Assembly (NCBI GenBank): GCA_019352115.1
Contig: JABBNW010000001.1
Coordinates: 1-64,000 of the forward strand
DNA length: 64,000 nucleotides
Origin: Pseudomonadota bacterium
GTDB lineage: Bacteria > Pseudomonadota > Alphaproteobacteria > Acetobacterales > Acetobacteraceae
Direction: 5' to 3'
The notes under the pieces were generated by a model that was given only the letters and a program-made list of their open reading frames with translations, had not been told where the DNA came from and did no database searches. Shown here piece after piece: positions 52,140 through 61,086 of the stretch. The translations under genes were made by a program, and so were the position numbers. Within the stretch, counting starts at the first letter, position 1; each line of letters opens with the position of its first letter.

Positions 52140-53474
52140 ATGCTGACGTCCTCCAAGTTCGCCGCTGCCTGCGCCGGTGCGGCCCTGTTCGCGCTGGCCG
52201 GCGCGGGGCTGGCCCCTCCGGCGGCGGCTGCCCGCCCGCCGCGGCCAGCGGCCGTGCCCGCGGTGGCGCCGGCGGTGCATCTGGTCGCGGTGGTGAACGG
52301 CTCGCCGATCACCAACATCGACGTCGACAACCGGGCGCGGCTGTTCGCGCTGTCGGCCGGGCTGCCGCCGAACCCATCCCTGCTCGACCGGCTGAAGCCG
52401 CAGATCGTGCGCCAACTGATCGACGAGCGGCTGCGCCTGCAAGCGGTCGAGAAGGCGCATATCGTCGTGCCGGACAAGGCGATCGCCGACGCCATCGGCG
52501 AGATCGAGAAGCGCAACGGCATGCCGCCCGGCGCGCTGCGCCAGCGGCTGGAGAGCAGCGGCGTCTCCTTCACCACCCTGGTCGACCAGATCCGCACCCA
52601 GCTCGGCTGGACCCAGTTGCTGCGCCAGACGCTCGGCGCGCGCGCGACCGTGAGCCCGGCGGAGGTGGCGGCGCGGCAGCGGCTGATGGCGCAGCAGACC
52701 GGCCAGTCCGAATATCACGTGGCGGAAATCTTCATCCCGATCGAAAGCGCTGCCGGCCGCGCCGATGCGCAGAGTTTCGCCAACACCGTGATCACCGACC
52801 TGCGCGCCGGCGCGCCGTTCCCGGTGGCCGCGGCGCAGTTCAGCCAGAGCCAGACCGCGCTCGCCGGCGGCGACCTCGGCTGGGTGCAGGCCAACCAGCT
52901 CGATCCCGCGGTGGCGAAGATCGTGACCGAGATGCCGCCCGGCGCCATCAGCAACCCGATCCCGGTGCCGGGCGGGCTCGACATCGTCACCCTGGAAGGC
53001 AAGCGCACGATCGGGCAGGACGTCCACACCGTGCTGTCGGCGCGCCAAGTGTTCCTGCCGTTCACCGCCCCGCTCAATCCCACCGCGCCGACGCCGCAGC
53101 AATTGCAGACCCTGCAACAGGCGCGCGAGATCAGCGCCACGGTGAAAACCTGCCCACAGATGGAGCAGGTGGCCGTGCGGGACCACTCGCCGCGACCGGC
53201 CGATCTCGGCCAGATCGACCTCGATCACGTGCAGCCGCCGAGTTTCCGGACGATGCTCGCGAGCCTGCAGCCGGGGCAGACGACGAAGCCCGTGGTGGCG
53301 CCGGACGGGATCGCGGTGCTGATCGTGTGTTCGAAGGGACGCAAGAACCTGGCCCAGCTCACGCCGGCGGAGATCCGGACGGAGATCCTGTCGCAGCGGG
53401 TGGACCTGCTGTCGCGGCAGTTGCAGCAGGACCTGCGTAGCCAGGCGCAGATCGAGCGGTTCGGCACGGCATAG
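52140..53474 (+). CDS. surA: Periplasmic chaperone/peptidyl-prolyl isomerase SurA
   Basis: SurA escorts outer-membrane proteins, including LptD, through the periplasm. The 444-residue precursor has a signal peptide (FAAACAGAALFALAGAGLAP), an N-terminal chaperone domain beginning VVNGSPITNIDVDNRARLFA, and a parvulin domain with YHVAEIFIPIE, FPVAAAQFSQSQTALAGGDLGW and MPPGAISNPIPVPGGLDIV. A second parvulin-like part is degenerate. It starts 14 nt after lptD. The expected next genes pdxA and rsmA are missing here; a zinc-ribbon gene follows. Confidence 0.93.
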   Translation: MLTSSKFAAACAGAALFALAGAGLAPPAAAARPPRPAAVPAVAPAVHLVAVVNGSPITNIDVDNRARLFALSAGLPPNPSLLDRLKPQIVRQLIDERLRLQAVEKAHIVVPDKAIADAIGEIEKRNGMPPGALRQRLESSGVSFTTLVDQIRTQLGWTQLLRQTLGARATVSPAEVAARQRLMAQQTGQSEYHVAEIFIPIESAAGRADAQSFANTVITDLRAGAPFPVAAAQFSQSQTALAGGDLGWVQANQLDPAVAKIVTEMPPGAISNPIPVPGGLDIVTLEGKRTIGQDVHTVLSARQVFLPFTAPLNPTAPTPQQLQTLQQAREISATVKTCPQMEQVAVRDHSPRPADLGQIDLDHVQPPSFRTMLASLQPGQTTKPVVAPDGIAVLIVCSKGRKNLAQLTPAEIRTEILSQRVDLLSRQLQQDLRSQAQIERFGTA

Positions 53475-53582
53475 GCCGGTCACGCCGGTCGGGCCGGTCG
53501 TCCGGCGGTCGCTCCGGTTGTCCGGAGCCGGTCTGTCGCGCCGGTTTCCCGGTGTCGGTTTTGCGCGCCGGTCTCCCCGGTG
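53475..53582. repeat. GCCGGT-rich degenerate repeat tract after surA
   Basis: The hexamer GCCGGT or a close variant recurs roughly every 8-16 bp across about 110 bp (for example CACGCCGGTCGGGCCGGTCG). It may fold into several weak hairpins and serve as a terminator. No coding sense in any frame. Confidence 0.5.
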
Positions 53583-53657
53583 ACGGCCCTACCCGGCGCG
53601 GGTTGCCTTGCTGCTTGCTCTCCCGCACCATTCGCTTGCTGCAACCGTCGGGGTGCC

Positions 53658-54089
53658 ATGCGCATCGTCTGCCCCTCCTGTGCCGCCGGCTATGATGTCC
53701 CGGACGCTCTGCTGGCCGGCCGCAAGACGGTGCGCTGCGCCCGCTGCGGCACGGAGTGGACGCCGCCGCCGCCCGCCGAACCGGCCGCGCCGGAGGGATT
53801 TCCCGATCCGGTCCGCCCGGTTTTTATCGAGCCGGGGGCCGCGGATTTCGGGATGCCGGAGGCCGCGGATTTTGGCGCGGCGGAGGGCACCGCACCGCCG
53901 GCGCGACTCGCCCCTCCCGTGTCGGCGCCGCGATCCTCGCTCGGCCTGCGCCTGGCCTGGGCGGCGAGCCTGCTGGTGCTGGTGGCCGGGCTGGCCGCTG
54001 GTGTCGTCTGGCGTGCCCGGATCGCGCAGGCCTGGCCGCCGAGCTTGCGGGTTTATGCGGTGCTCGGGCTGGCCCATAACCTGCGCTGA
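53658..54089 (+). CDS. Zinc-ribbon (MJ0042-type) membrane protein
   Basis: This 143-residue protein starts MRIVCPSCAAGYDVPDALL with a second cysteine pair in VRCARCGTEW, the MJ0042-type zinc ribbon common in alphaproteobacteria. A Pro/Ala-rich linker follows and a single transmembrane helix (LAWAASLLVLVAGLAAGVVW, about 96-115) near the end. Role unknown. Its TGA is the first triplet of palindromic repeat copy 2. Confidence 0.85.
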   Translation: MRIVCPSCAAGYDVPDALLAGRKTVRCARCGTEWTPPPPAEPAAPEGFPDPVRPVFIEPGAADFGMPEAADFGAAEGTAPPARLAPPVSAPRSSLGLRLAWAASLLVLVAGLAAGVVWRARIAQAWPPSLRVYAVLGLAHNLR

Positions 54090-54190
54090 GAGTTTGTGAA
54101 AGAATGCCCGTCAGCCGCCGAGATCGCCCGAAAACCCGAGTGATTTCAACGGGCATTCTTTCGCAAGTTCGATTGCTTTTCACGCTCTGA
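54087..54190. repeat. Stop-codon palindromic repeat, copy 2
   Basis: 104 bp running from TGAGAGTTTGTGAAAGAATG to TTTTCACGCTCTGA. It differs from copy 3 (62269-62372) at only two positions. A perfect 14-bp stem GAAAGAATGCCCGT (54098-54111) pairs with ACGGGCATTCTTTC (54149-54162). The ends TGAGAG and CTCTGA are near-inverted. The first TGA is the stop of the zinc-ribbon gene. Confidence 0.9.
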
Positions 54191-54239
54191 GCCGCCGACG
54201 CACCGCGCCCGGGATCGCAACTCCGGGAAGGAGTCTCCG

Positions 54240-54890
54240 ATGTACGTGCCCGCCCCGTTCCGCGAAGACCGGATTGAGACCATGCACGCGGCGATCCGCG
54301 CCGCCGGTCTCGCGACCCTGGTGACCATGACGGCAGACGGCCTGATCGCGAGCCATATCCCGGTGCTGCTCGATCCCGATCCGGCGCCGTACGGGACCGT
54401 GCTCGGCCATCTGGCGCGCCCCAACCCGCAGGCGAGCGGCGCGCTGGCCGGGGTGCCGGCGCTGCTGATCGTGCAGGGGCCGGACGCCTACATCACGCCC
54501 AACTGGTACGAAACCAAGCGCCGCACCGGCGCGGTGGTGCCCACCTGGAACTACGTCGCCGTGCACGCCTATGGGGAGGTCGCGTTCTTCGACGACCCGG
54601 ACCGGCTGCTGGACATCGTGACCCGCCTGACCGACCGGGAGGAAGCCCGCGCCGCGGCTGCCGGCGGAGGCACTCCGTGGGCCGTCGGTGACGCGCCGGC
54701 GGCGTTCGTGGCCGGGATGCTCAAGGCCATCACCGGATTCGCCCTGCCGATCGCGCGGCTGGAAGGCAAATGGAAAATGAGCCAGAACCGCCCGCCCGAG
54801 GACCGCGCCGGCGTGGTCGCGGGCCTCGCCGATGCCGGCCGCGCGGATGTGGCCGGGTTGATTGCCACCCGCCCCGAAGCCGGGCGCTGA
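54240..54890 (+). CDS. PaiB-type FMN-binding protein (negative regulator family)
   Basis: This 216-residue protein has MYVPAPFREDRIETMHAAIR, TMTADGLIASHIPVLLD, GPDAYITPNWYETKRRTGAV, VPTWNYVAVHAYGEV and LEGKWKMSQNRPPEDR. These are the full signature of the PaiB / FMN_bind_2 family with a split-barrel flavin fold. In Bacillus it is described as a negative regulator of sporulation and protease genes; in proteobacteria the role is unclear. GAAGGAG lies just upstream of the ATG at 54240. The phosphatase gene follows 15 nt later. Confidence 0.9.
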   Translation: MYVPAPFREDRIETMHAAIRAAGLATLVTMTADGLIASHIPVLLDPDPAPYGTVLGHLARPNPQASGALAGVPALLIVQGPDAYITPNWYETKRRTGAVVPTWNYVAVHAYGEVAFFDDPDRLLDIVTRLTDREEARAAAAGGGTPWAVGDAPAAFVAGMLKAITGFALPIARLEGKWKMSQNRPPEDRAGVVAGLADAGRADVAGLIATRPEAGR

Positions 54891-54904
54891 GCCGCCGCCC
54901 CGGC

Positions 54905-55576
54905 ATGGACAAGATTTTCCGCGGCGATCTTTCCACTCCGCGCGGGCGCGCGACCGCCTGGGTGGATGCGCTGTTCGTCGATCACGCGATCTTCCGCCTG
55001 GTCTGGACCAACGCGGCGCCGGTGGTGCCGGGGGTGCTGTATCGCTGCAACCATCCGACGCCGGGGACGCTCGCCGCGCTGACCCGGCGCTGGGGACTGC
55101 GCGGGCTGGTGACGTTGCGCGGGCCGACCGGTAACGGGTCGGACGCGCTGGCGCGGGAGGCGGCGGGGCGGCTCGGCCTGACGGTGATCGACATGGCGAT
55201 GGACAGCCGCGGCGCGCCGCAGCCCGAACGCATTCTGCGGCTGGCGGAGATCTACCGCACGATGCCCACGCCGGCGCTGGTCCATTGCAAGTCGGGCGCC
55301 GATCGGGCGGGGCTGGCAGCCGGGCTGTTCCTGCTGCTGCGGGGCGGGAGTGCGGCCGAGGCGCTGGGGCAGTTGTCCTGGCGGTTCGGCCATGTGCGGC
55401 GCTCGCGCACCGGCATCCTGGACGCGTTCTTCCTGCGCTATGCGCGCGAGGCGGAGGGCCGCAAGCCGTTCCTGGACTGGGTGCGGGAGGACTACGATCC
55501 CGCGGCGCTGAAACGGGATTTCCACGCCGGCGGGGTGGCGAGCTTCCTGAACGATCGGCTGCTGCGGCGGGAGTAG
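54905..55576 (+). CDS. Cysteine-based dual-specificity-type phosphatase
   Basis: This 223-residue protein has the P-loop HCKSGADRAGL, with nucleophile Cys128 and phosphate-binding Arg134 in C-x5-R. It also has LYRCNHPTPGTLAALTRRWG and LVTLRGPTGNGSDALAREAA, typical of bacterial DSP/tyrosine phosphatases. A signal peptide is absent, so it should be cytosolic. The substrate could be a protein, inositol phosphate or lipid head group; context does not decide. Its stop lies 7 bp from the convergent squalene-hopene cyclase stop. Confidence 0.86.
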   Translation: MDKIFRGDLSTPRGRATAWVDALFVDHAIFRLVWTNAAPVVPGVLYRCNHPTPGTLAALTRRWGLRGLVTLRGPTGNGSDALAREAAGRLGLTVIDMAMDSRGAPQPERILRLAEIYRTMPTPALVHCKSGADRAGLAAGLFLLLRGGSAAEALGQLSWRFGHVRRSRTGILDAFFLRYAREAEGRKPFLDWVREDYDPAALKRDFHAGGVASFLNDRLLRRE

Positions 55577-55583
55577 GGGGGCG

Positions 55584-57569
55584 TCAGAACCCGAACGCCA
55601 CCCGCTTGTCGTTGCCCCGCTGCAATCCCCGGTACCGCGCCAGCGCCAGCAGCGGGAAATACAGCCGATACCCGTGGTAGCGCAGGTAGAACACGCGCGG
55701 GAAGCCAACCGCGGTGTAGGGCGCCTCGTCCCATTCCCCGTCCGCCCGCTGGGTCGCGGCCAGGTAGGCAATCCCGCGCGCCACCGCCGGATGCTCCGTC
55801 GCGCCGGCGGCCATCAGCCCGAGCACGGCCCAGGCGGTCTGGCTCGGCGTGCTTTCGTGATATTGCCCGTGCGGGGCGTCGGCGTAGCTTTCCTCGTCTT
55901 CGCCCCAGCCGCCGTCGTCGCGCTGCACGGAAATCAGCCAGTCCCTGGCGCGGCGCACCATCGGATCGTCGGGACCGAGGCCGGCGGCGTTCAGCGCGCA
56001 CAGCACCGACCAGGTGCCGTAGATGTAGTTGGTGCCCCAGCGGCCGAACCAGCTGCCGTCCGCCGCCTGCTCGCGCTTCAGGAACGCCAGCGCGCGCGCC
56101 AGCACCGGCTCGTCCGCCCGCATTCCGGTCTGTGCCAGGAACGACACGCAGCGCGCGGTCACGTCGGCGGTCGGCGGGTCGAGCAGGGCGCCGTGATCGG
56201 CGAACGGTATGTGGTTCAGATGCAGATGCGTGTTCTCCGGCTCGAACGCGCCCCAGCCGCCGTCGAAATGTCCGCGCCCCTGCGACTGCATCCCCACGAT
56301 CCACTCGCGCGCCCGCGCGATCGCCTCCGCATGCGCCGGGTCGCCCTGGCGGTGCAGCAGCATGCCGACCACCGCGGTGTCGTCCACATCAGGGTAGGCA
56401 TCGTTCCAGTATTGGAACGCCCAGCCGCCGGGGCGCAGGCCCGGCCGGCGCACCGCCCAGTCCCCGGCATGGCCAGTGATCTGCCGGCCGGCCAGCCAGG
56501 TGCAGGCGACGGCGACGTCGGCGGCGGCGGCGCCGGCGGCCTCCGCCACCGCGTGACCCGCCAGCGCCGTGTCCCAGACGGGGGACAGGCAGGGCTGGCA
56601 CCAGGCGCGGTCTTCTTCTTCGACCAGCAGCTTGCGCACGGCGGCCCACGCGGTGGCGGCAGGCGGCGCGTCGGGCGGGAAGCCCAGGGCGTCGAACATC
56701 ATCACGCTGTTGGCGATCGCGGGATAGATGCCGCCGAGCCCGTCCTCTCCGTTCAGCCGCGCGGTGACGAACGCCATGGCCCGGTCGATCGCGTGCCGAC
56801 GGAGCCGACGCGGGAAGGCGGGCGTGGCGAAGCGCAACACGCTGTCCAGCGCCTTGAAGATGCACCCCCAGCCGGAACGATAGGGACCGCGGATGTAGTC
56901 GCGCACCTGCTCCGGCGGGGTGCGGAACAGCTCTGCCACGCCCACTCCGCGCGGGTTGCGCGCGCGTGGGTGCAACGCCATCAGCACCAGCAAGGGCACG
57001 ATCACGGTGCGCGACCAGTATGACACCTTGCTGAGGTGGAACGGAAACCACAGCGGCAGCAGCATGATCTCGACCGGCATCATCGGCACCGCGCGCCACG
57101 GCACCTGGCCGAACAGGGCAAGCTGGACGCGGGTGAACACGTTGGCGCGCTCGGCCCCGCCGGCGGCGAGGATGGCGGCGCGGGCACGGACCATGTGCGG
57201 CGCGTCTGCAGGATCGCCGATGCAGCGCAGCGCGTAATAGGCCTTGACGCTGCATGACAGGTCGAGGCGCCCGTCCTGGAACAGCGGCCAGCCGCCGTGC
57301 TCCCCCTGGCGGGCGCGCAGATAGACGCCGATGCGCGCTTCGAGGTCCGGGTCGATGCGGTCCAGGAAATGTTCCAGCAGGACGTATTCCGCCGGGATGG
57401 TGGCGTCCGCCTCCAGCGGGAAGACCCAGTGCCCGTCCGGGCTCTGCCTTCCGGCGAGCGCGGCCGCAGCGGCGGCGACAGCGCGGTCCAGGCGGTCGTC
57501 CGGCACGAAATCGCGGTCGGTGCCAGCAGGGGCGATCATATCGGGGGCGGTCATACCGAAGGCGGTCAT
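55584..57569 (-). CDS. shc: Squalene-hopene cyclase
   Basis: The cyclase turns squalene into hopene/hopanol, the base of hopanoid membrane lipids, at the inner membrane. The 661-residue protein has the catalytic acid motif DVDDTAVVGML (DXDD) and many QW repeats such as GHWVFPLEADATIPAEYVLL, GRGHFDGGWGAFEPENTH, DGSWFGRWGTNYIYGTW and DDGGWGEDEESY. The ATG at 57569 overlaps the hpnE stop as ATGA. A further ATG (codon 6) is possible. Genes for HpnC and HpnD, which make squalene with HpnE, are not in the window. Confidence 0.96.
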   Translation of the reverse strand: MTAFGMTAPDMIAPAGTDRDFVPDDRLDRAVAAAAAALAGRQSPDGHWVFPLEADATIPAEYVLLEHFLDRIDPDLEARIGVYLRARQGEHGGWPLFQDGRLDLSCSVKAYYALRCIGDPADAPHMVRARAAILAAGGAERANVFTRVQLALFGQVPWRAVPMMPVEIMLLPLWFPFHLSKVSYWSRTVIVPLLVLMALHPRARNPRGVGVAELFRTPPEQVRDYIRGPYRSGWGCIFKALDSVLRFATPAFPRRLRRHAIDRAMAFVTARLNGEDGLGGIYPAIANSVMMFDALGFPPDAPPAATAWAAVRKLLVEEEDRAWCQPCLSPVWDTALAGHAVAEAAGAAAADVAVACTWLAGRQITGHAGDWAVRRPGLRPGGWAFQYWNDAYPDVDDTAVVGMLLHRQGDPAHAEAIARAREWIVGMQSQGRGHFDGGWGAFEPENTHLHLNHIPFADHGALLDPPTADVTARCVSFLAQTGMRADEPVLARALAFLKREQAADGSWFGRWGTNYIYGTWSVLCALNAAGLGPDDPMVRRARDWLISVQRDDGGWGEDEESYADAPHGQYHESTPSQTAWAVLGLMAAGATEHPAVARGIAYLAATQRADGEWDEAPYTAVGFPRVFYLRYHGYRLYFPLLALARYRGLQRGNDKRVAFGF

Positions 57570-58834
57570 GCGGGGGGATGCAGCAGCAGGTCGCTCGCGA
57601 GGTTGCCCGACCGGATCGCACCTTCGATCGTGGCCGGCAACCCGGTCGCGGTCCAGTCGCCGGCCAGCACGAGGTTGGGGAGCCCGGTGTGCGCGCCGGG
57701 CCGGCGGCGATCCTGCTCCGCAGTGGCGGCGAAGGTGGCGCGCTTTTCCTTCACCACCCGGCACGGCGGCAGCTTCGCGTCCGGCGCGAAGCCGAGCGCG
57801 GTGCGCACCTCCGGCCAGACCTGCGCCGCCAGCGCCTCGGACGGGCGATCGATCAGCCGGCTGGCGGCACTGATGGTGACCGAGACATGGGTGGATTTCG
57901 CGAACACCCATTCCGCCATCCCGCCGATCAGCCCGACGAAGCCGGCGATGCGCACATCCGGCGGGTCGGGCACCGCCGGGGTCGCGTAGTGCAGGTTCAG
58001 GATCGCCTCGAACGCATCGGGCACGGCCAGGCCCGGCAACAGGCCGGTCGCGACCCAGGGCGGCACCGCGAGCACCACGGCATCGTCCGGCCCGAGCGGG
58101 ATCGTGCCCTCCGTGCCGCGCAGCCCGACCACCCGGCCCGCCTCCAGTGCCAGCGCGGCGACGCGGTGGCTGAAACGGACTTCCGCCCCGCGGGCGCGCA
58201 AGGTGGCAATGGCGGGATCGATGAACGAGGCGGCCAGCGAGTGGCGCGGCAGCAGCGGCAGGCAGGCCGCGCCGCCGGCCAGCAGGGTCTCCCGCACCAC
58301 CGCGCCGAGCAGCCGGGCCAGGCCTTCATCCGGCGATGTGTTCAGAGCGGCGATCGCGAGCGGGGCGACCAGCCGGCGGAACAGCGCATTGTCCGGCAGC
58401 GACTCGGCGACCGTGCGGTCGTCGGTGATCCGCGGCAGGTGCAGCAGCCGCAGATAGTCGGCCGCGCCGGTCCCGGGCACGCGCCGGGCGGGGTCCAGGA
58501 CCCACCACGCGAGCCGCCCCCGGTTCGGGCGCACCGTCCACCGCCGGCCGGTGCCGAGGTCCATGAACGGAAAGCGCGGGCGGGTCGGCCCCGTCATGGT
58601 CGCGCGCGCACCGATCGCGTCCAGATAGGCGAGCGCGGTGCGGTTGCCGGACAGCAGCAGGTGGTTGCCGTTGTCGATGGTGAGGCCAAGCTCGCGGTCG
58701 GCGTACGACCGGCAGCGCCCGCCGGCGACCGGCCCGGATTCATGCAGCACCACCGCCCGCCCGGCCGCGGTCAGCGCCAGCGCGGCGGCGAGGCCGGCGA
58801 GCCCGGCGCCGATCACATGCGCGGTCGGGGTCAT
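57566..58834 (-). CDS. hpnE: Hydroxysqualene dehydroxylase HpnE
   Basis: HpnE reduces hydroxysqualene to squalene in the HpnCDE route. The 422-residue FAD-dependent amine-oxidase-fold protein starts AHVIGAGLAGLAAALALTAA (dinucleotide loop), has GGRCRSYADRELGLTIDNGNH, PRHSLAASFIDPAIATLRARG, and ends LVLAGDWTATGLPATIEGAIRSG-like, written here as AGDWTATGLPATIEGAIRSG. It is translationally coupled to the cyclase gene, which supports the assignment. Upstream is the GlxA-type regulator in the same direction. Confidence 0.93.
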   Translation of the reverse strand: MTPTAHVIGAGLAGLAAALALTAAGRAVVLHESGPVAGGRCRSYADRELGLTIDNGNHLLLSGNRTALAYLDAIGARATMTGPTRPRFPFMDLGTGRRWTVRPNRGRLAWWVLDPARRVPGTGAADYLRLLHLPRITDDRTVAESLPDNALFRRLVAPLAIAALNTSPDEGLARLLGAVVRETLLAGGAACLPLLPRHSLAASFIDPAIATLRARGAEVRFSHRVAALALEAGRVVGLRGTEGTIPLGPDDAVVLAVPPWVATGLLPGLAVPDAFEAILNLHYATPAVPDPPDVRIAGFVGLIGGMAEWVFAKSTHVSVTISAASRLIDRPSEALAAQVWPEVRTALGFAPDAKLPPCRVVKEKRATFAATAEQDRRRPGAHTGLPNLVLAGDWTATGLPATIEGAIRSGNLASDLLLHPPA

Positions 58835-58890
58835 GGCCGGGGGGTGCGGAGGAACATGGCGCCCGGGCTAGCGGCAGCGTCCCTGCAAGG

Positions 58891-59946
58891 TCAAGCGACC
58901 CGTTCGCTCACGTCGTTCCTCCCCGGCTCCACCCGCAAGGGGAGGGGAGGGGCGAACCTGGCCCGGTAGTCCTGCGGCGTGCTGGCGAGGCGGCGGAGGA
59001 AACTGCGGCGCAGGGTCTCCTCGGAACCGAAGCCGCAGCGTGCGGCAATGCGTTTCACCGGCAGGCGCGACTCCGACAGCAGCCGCCGCGCCGCTTCCAC
59101 CCGCAGTTGCTCCACCGCCTGGGTCGGCGTCATGCCGCTGCGGGCGGCATAGTGGCGGCTGAAGCTGCGCTCGCTCATCCCGGCGCGGGCGGCGAGCACG
59201 GGCAGGCTCAGGTCGGCGGCGAGATGGTCGGCGATCCAGGCGTGCAGGTCGCCGAACCGATCCTCCCCCGCCTGCAAGGACAGGGCGGCGCTGAACTGGG
59301 CCTGCCCGCCCGGGCGCTTGAGGAACACGACCAGGTGGCGTGCCACCGCCAGCGCCACCGCGCGGCCGAGGTCCTGCTCCACCAACGCCAGCGCGAGATC
59401 GATGCCGGCAGTGACGCCGGCGGAGGTCCAGATCGGGCCATCGCGGACGAAAATCGGGTCGGGTTCCACCCGCGCGGCGGGGAAGCGGCGGGCAAGCTCG
59501 GCGCAATGGGTCCAGTGCGTCGCCGCCCGCCGCCCGTCCAGCAGTCCCGCCGCGCCGAGCAGGAACGCCCCGGTGCAGACCGAGGCCACCCGTCGCGCCC
59601 GCCCCGCGCGTGCGGCCACCCAGCCGACCAGCGCCGGGTCCGCCGCCGCCGCGTGCACGCCCGGGCCGCCGGCGATCAGCAGCGTGTCCAGCGCCGCATC
59701 GATCGCCGGCAGCGGCGCCGTTGCGAGCCCGAGCCCGGCCGAGGCGCCGACCAGTCCTCCGCCGGCCGCGACCACCCGCAGCGCATAGGGCGGCGCCTCG
59801 CCTGCGAGGTCGTTGGTGGTGGCGAAGACCTGCAACGGCCCGGCCACGTCGAGCAGTTGGACCGACGGGAAGGCGAGCACCTCGATGGTGCGCGGCGACG
59901 TTGGGCTGCGCGGCGGGATTGGCGGGAAACGAGGGGATTCTGGCAT
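58891..59946 (-). CDS. GlxA-type AraC-family regulator with DJ-1/PfpI sensor domain
   Basis: This 351-residue regulator has an N-terminal DJ-1/PfpI-like domain (TIEVLAFPSVQLLDVAGPLQ, LLIAGGPGVHAAAADPAL, then ASVCTGAFLLGAAGLL with the elbow Cys) and a C-terminal AraC DNA-binding domain (LPVLAARAGMSERSFSRHYA, MTPTQAVEQLRVEAARRLL, then CGFGSEETLRRSFLRR). Divergent to it is a DJ-1/PfpI enzyme of the isonitrile hydratase type; this regulator/enzyme arrangement is known for isonitrile hydratase, so it probably controls the neighbour. Confidence 0.92.
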   Translation of the reverse strand: MPESPRFPPIPPRSPTSPRTIEVLAFPSVQLLDVAGPLQVFATTNDLAGEAPPYALRVVAAGGGLVGASAGLGLATAPLPAIDAALDTLLIAGGPGVHAAAADPALVGWVAARAGRARRVASVCTGAFLLGAAGLLDGRRAATHWTHCAELARRFPAARVEPDPIFVRDGPIWTSAGVTAGIDLALALVEQDLGRAVALAVARHLVVFLKRPGGQAQFSAALSLQAGEDRFGDLHAWIADHLAADLSLPVLAARAGMSERSFSRHYAARSGMTPTQAVEQLRVEAARRLLSESRLPVKRIAARCGFGSEETLRRSFLRRLASTPQDYRARFAPPLPLRVEPGRNDVSERVA

Positions 59947-60018
59947 CTCCGCCAGACCTTGCCCGCCCATCTTCGTCCTGTCCACCCCGCATCGGCACCC
60001 AAACGGAGACGCCCCCGC

Positions 60019-60738
60019 ATGATCCCCGCCGAAACCCATCTCCAGATCGGCTCGCTCCTGTTTGAAGGCGTGGACCAGATCGACCTCACGGGCCCGTTCG
60101 AGGTGCTGTCGCGCATCCCGAACGCCACCTGTCGCATCTACGCCAAGACGGCCGAGCCGGTTCGCGATCTGCGGGGTTTGCGGCTGACGCCGGATGCGGC
60201 CCTGGCGGATGCCCCACCGCTCGATGTCCTTCACGTGCCGGGCGGCTTCGGCCAGGAAGCCCTGATGGAGGACGCGACGGTGCTCGACTGGATCCGCCGG
60301 CAGGTGGCGGGGGCGCACAGCGTTTTCTCCGTATGCACGGGCGCGTTGCTCTGTGGTGCGGCCGGGCTGCTCAAGGGCCGCCGGGCGACGACGCACTGGT
60401 CATCGTTTCATCTGCTTCCGTTCTTCGGTGCGATACCTGTCAACGAGAGGGTGGTCGTGGACGGGAATTGGATCTTCGCCGCCGGGGTCACGGCCGGGAT
60501 CGACGGCGCCCTCCGTCTGGCGGCCGAACTGCGGGGCGACGACGCCGCGCGGGCCATCCAGCTCCAGATCGCCTATGCGCCGGAACCGCCGTTCGACAGC
60601 GGCACGCCCGAGTCCGCACCGGCCGCGATACTGGAGCAGGTGCGGCGGTCCGTGCAGGGCATCACGGCCCAGCGGGAGGCAACGGCGCGGCGCCTGGCTG
60701 CCCGCCTCGGCATCGCCGTTCCACTGGCCGCGCGCTGA
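60019..60738 (+). CDS. DJ-1/PfpI-family enzyme, isonitrile hydratase-like
   Basis: This 239-residue protein reads IGSLLFEGVDQIDLTGPFEV, LHVPGGFGQEALMED, FSVCTGALLCGAAGLLKGRR, ATTHWSSFHLLPFFG and FAAGVTAGIDGALRLAAEL. The nucleophile is Cys106, and an Asp in GVDQIDLTGP is in the position of the second essential residue of Pseudomonas isonitrile hydratase, which adds water to isonitriles to give N-formamides. It is divergent from the GlxA-type regulator with 72 bp between starts, supporting joint control. Confidence 0.88.
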   Translation: MIPAETHLQIGSLLFEGVDQIDLTGPFEVLSRIPNATCRIYAKTAEPVRDLRGLRLTPDAALADAPPLDVLHVPGGFGQEALMEDATVLDWIRRQVAGAHSVFSVCTGALLCGAAGLLKGRRATTHWSSFHLLPFFGAIPVNERVVVDGNWIFAAGVTAGIDGALRLAAELRGDDAARAIQLQIAYAPEPPFDSGTPESAPAAILEQVRRSVQGITAQREATARRLAARLGIAVPLAAR

Positions 60739-61086
60739 GCCCATCGGCGAGGTTGGCATCAATCGACACCAGGCAAATCGCCCGGCGACGTTGACCTTCA
60801 CGCAGACGGACGAACCCGCATGGCTGTTGGCCTTCTGGAAGGAAATCGACGCCAAGACCTTCGGCGAGACGACGCCGACAAGCGCGTCTCGCCCGCCGCC
60901 GTTGCGGCCATGCGCGGCATGTCGCCGATCGAGGCGGCGTGCTGCTCCCTCTCCCCCCGCAAGCGCGGGTAGAGGGGGAGCAGCTCGGCGCCGCCGCCAT
61001 CCGTCCCGAACAGGGGCTTCCATGGCGGGGCCGGACCGTCGGCGGCCCGGTTTCGCGCCCCGGCGGCGTTCGTGTACAACCCCCCC
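60739..61086. other. Intergenic region with strong hairpin and possible gene fragment
   Basis: About 350 bp between the isonitrile hydratase-like gene and rnd. Around 60800-60870 one frame reads TQTDEPAWLLAFWKEIDAKT and looks like a scrap of protein sequence, but it has no intact gene and I cannot name it. The hairpin at 60941-60983 follows. A short rnd promoter must lie after it. Confidence 0.45.
60941..60983. repeat. 20-bp stem hairpin of the CTCCCTCTCCCC type
   Basis: GCTGCTCCCTCTCCCCCCGC (60941-60960) pairs with GCGGGTAGAGGGGGAGCAGC (60964-60983) over 16 of 20 positions with a 3-nt loop. This looks like the widespread intergenic CTCCCTCTCCCC repeat. It may terminate transcription entering from the left. 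Confidence 0.7.

Noticed and set aside
53824-54183. Minus-strand frame beginning MKSNRTCERMPVEITR, repeated at 61904-62365
   Set aside because: The shared peptide comes from the two near-identical palindromic repeats; downstream of the repeat the frames are just antisense of the neighbouring genes.
60400-61023. Minus-strand frame opposite the isonitrile hydratase-like gene and intergenic region
   Set aside because: Mostly antisense of a well-supported gene; the remainder shows no family similarity that I recognise.
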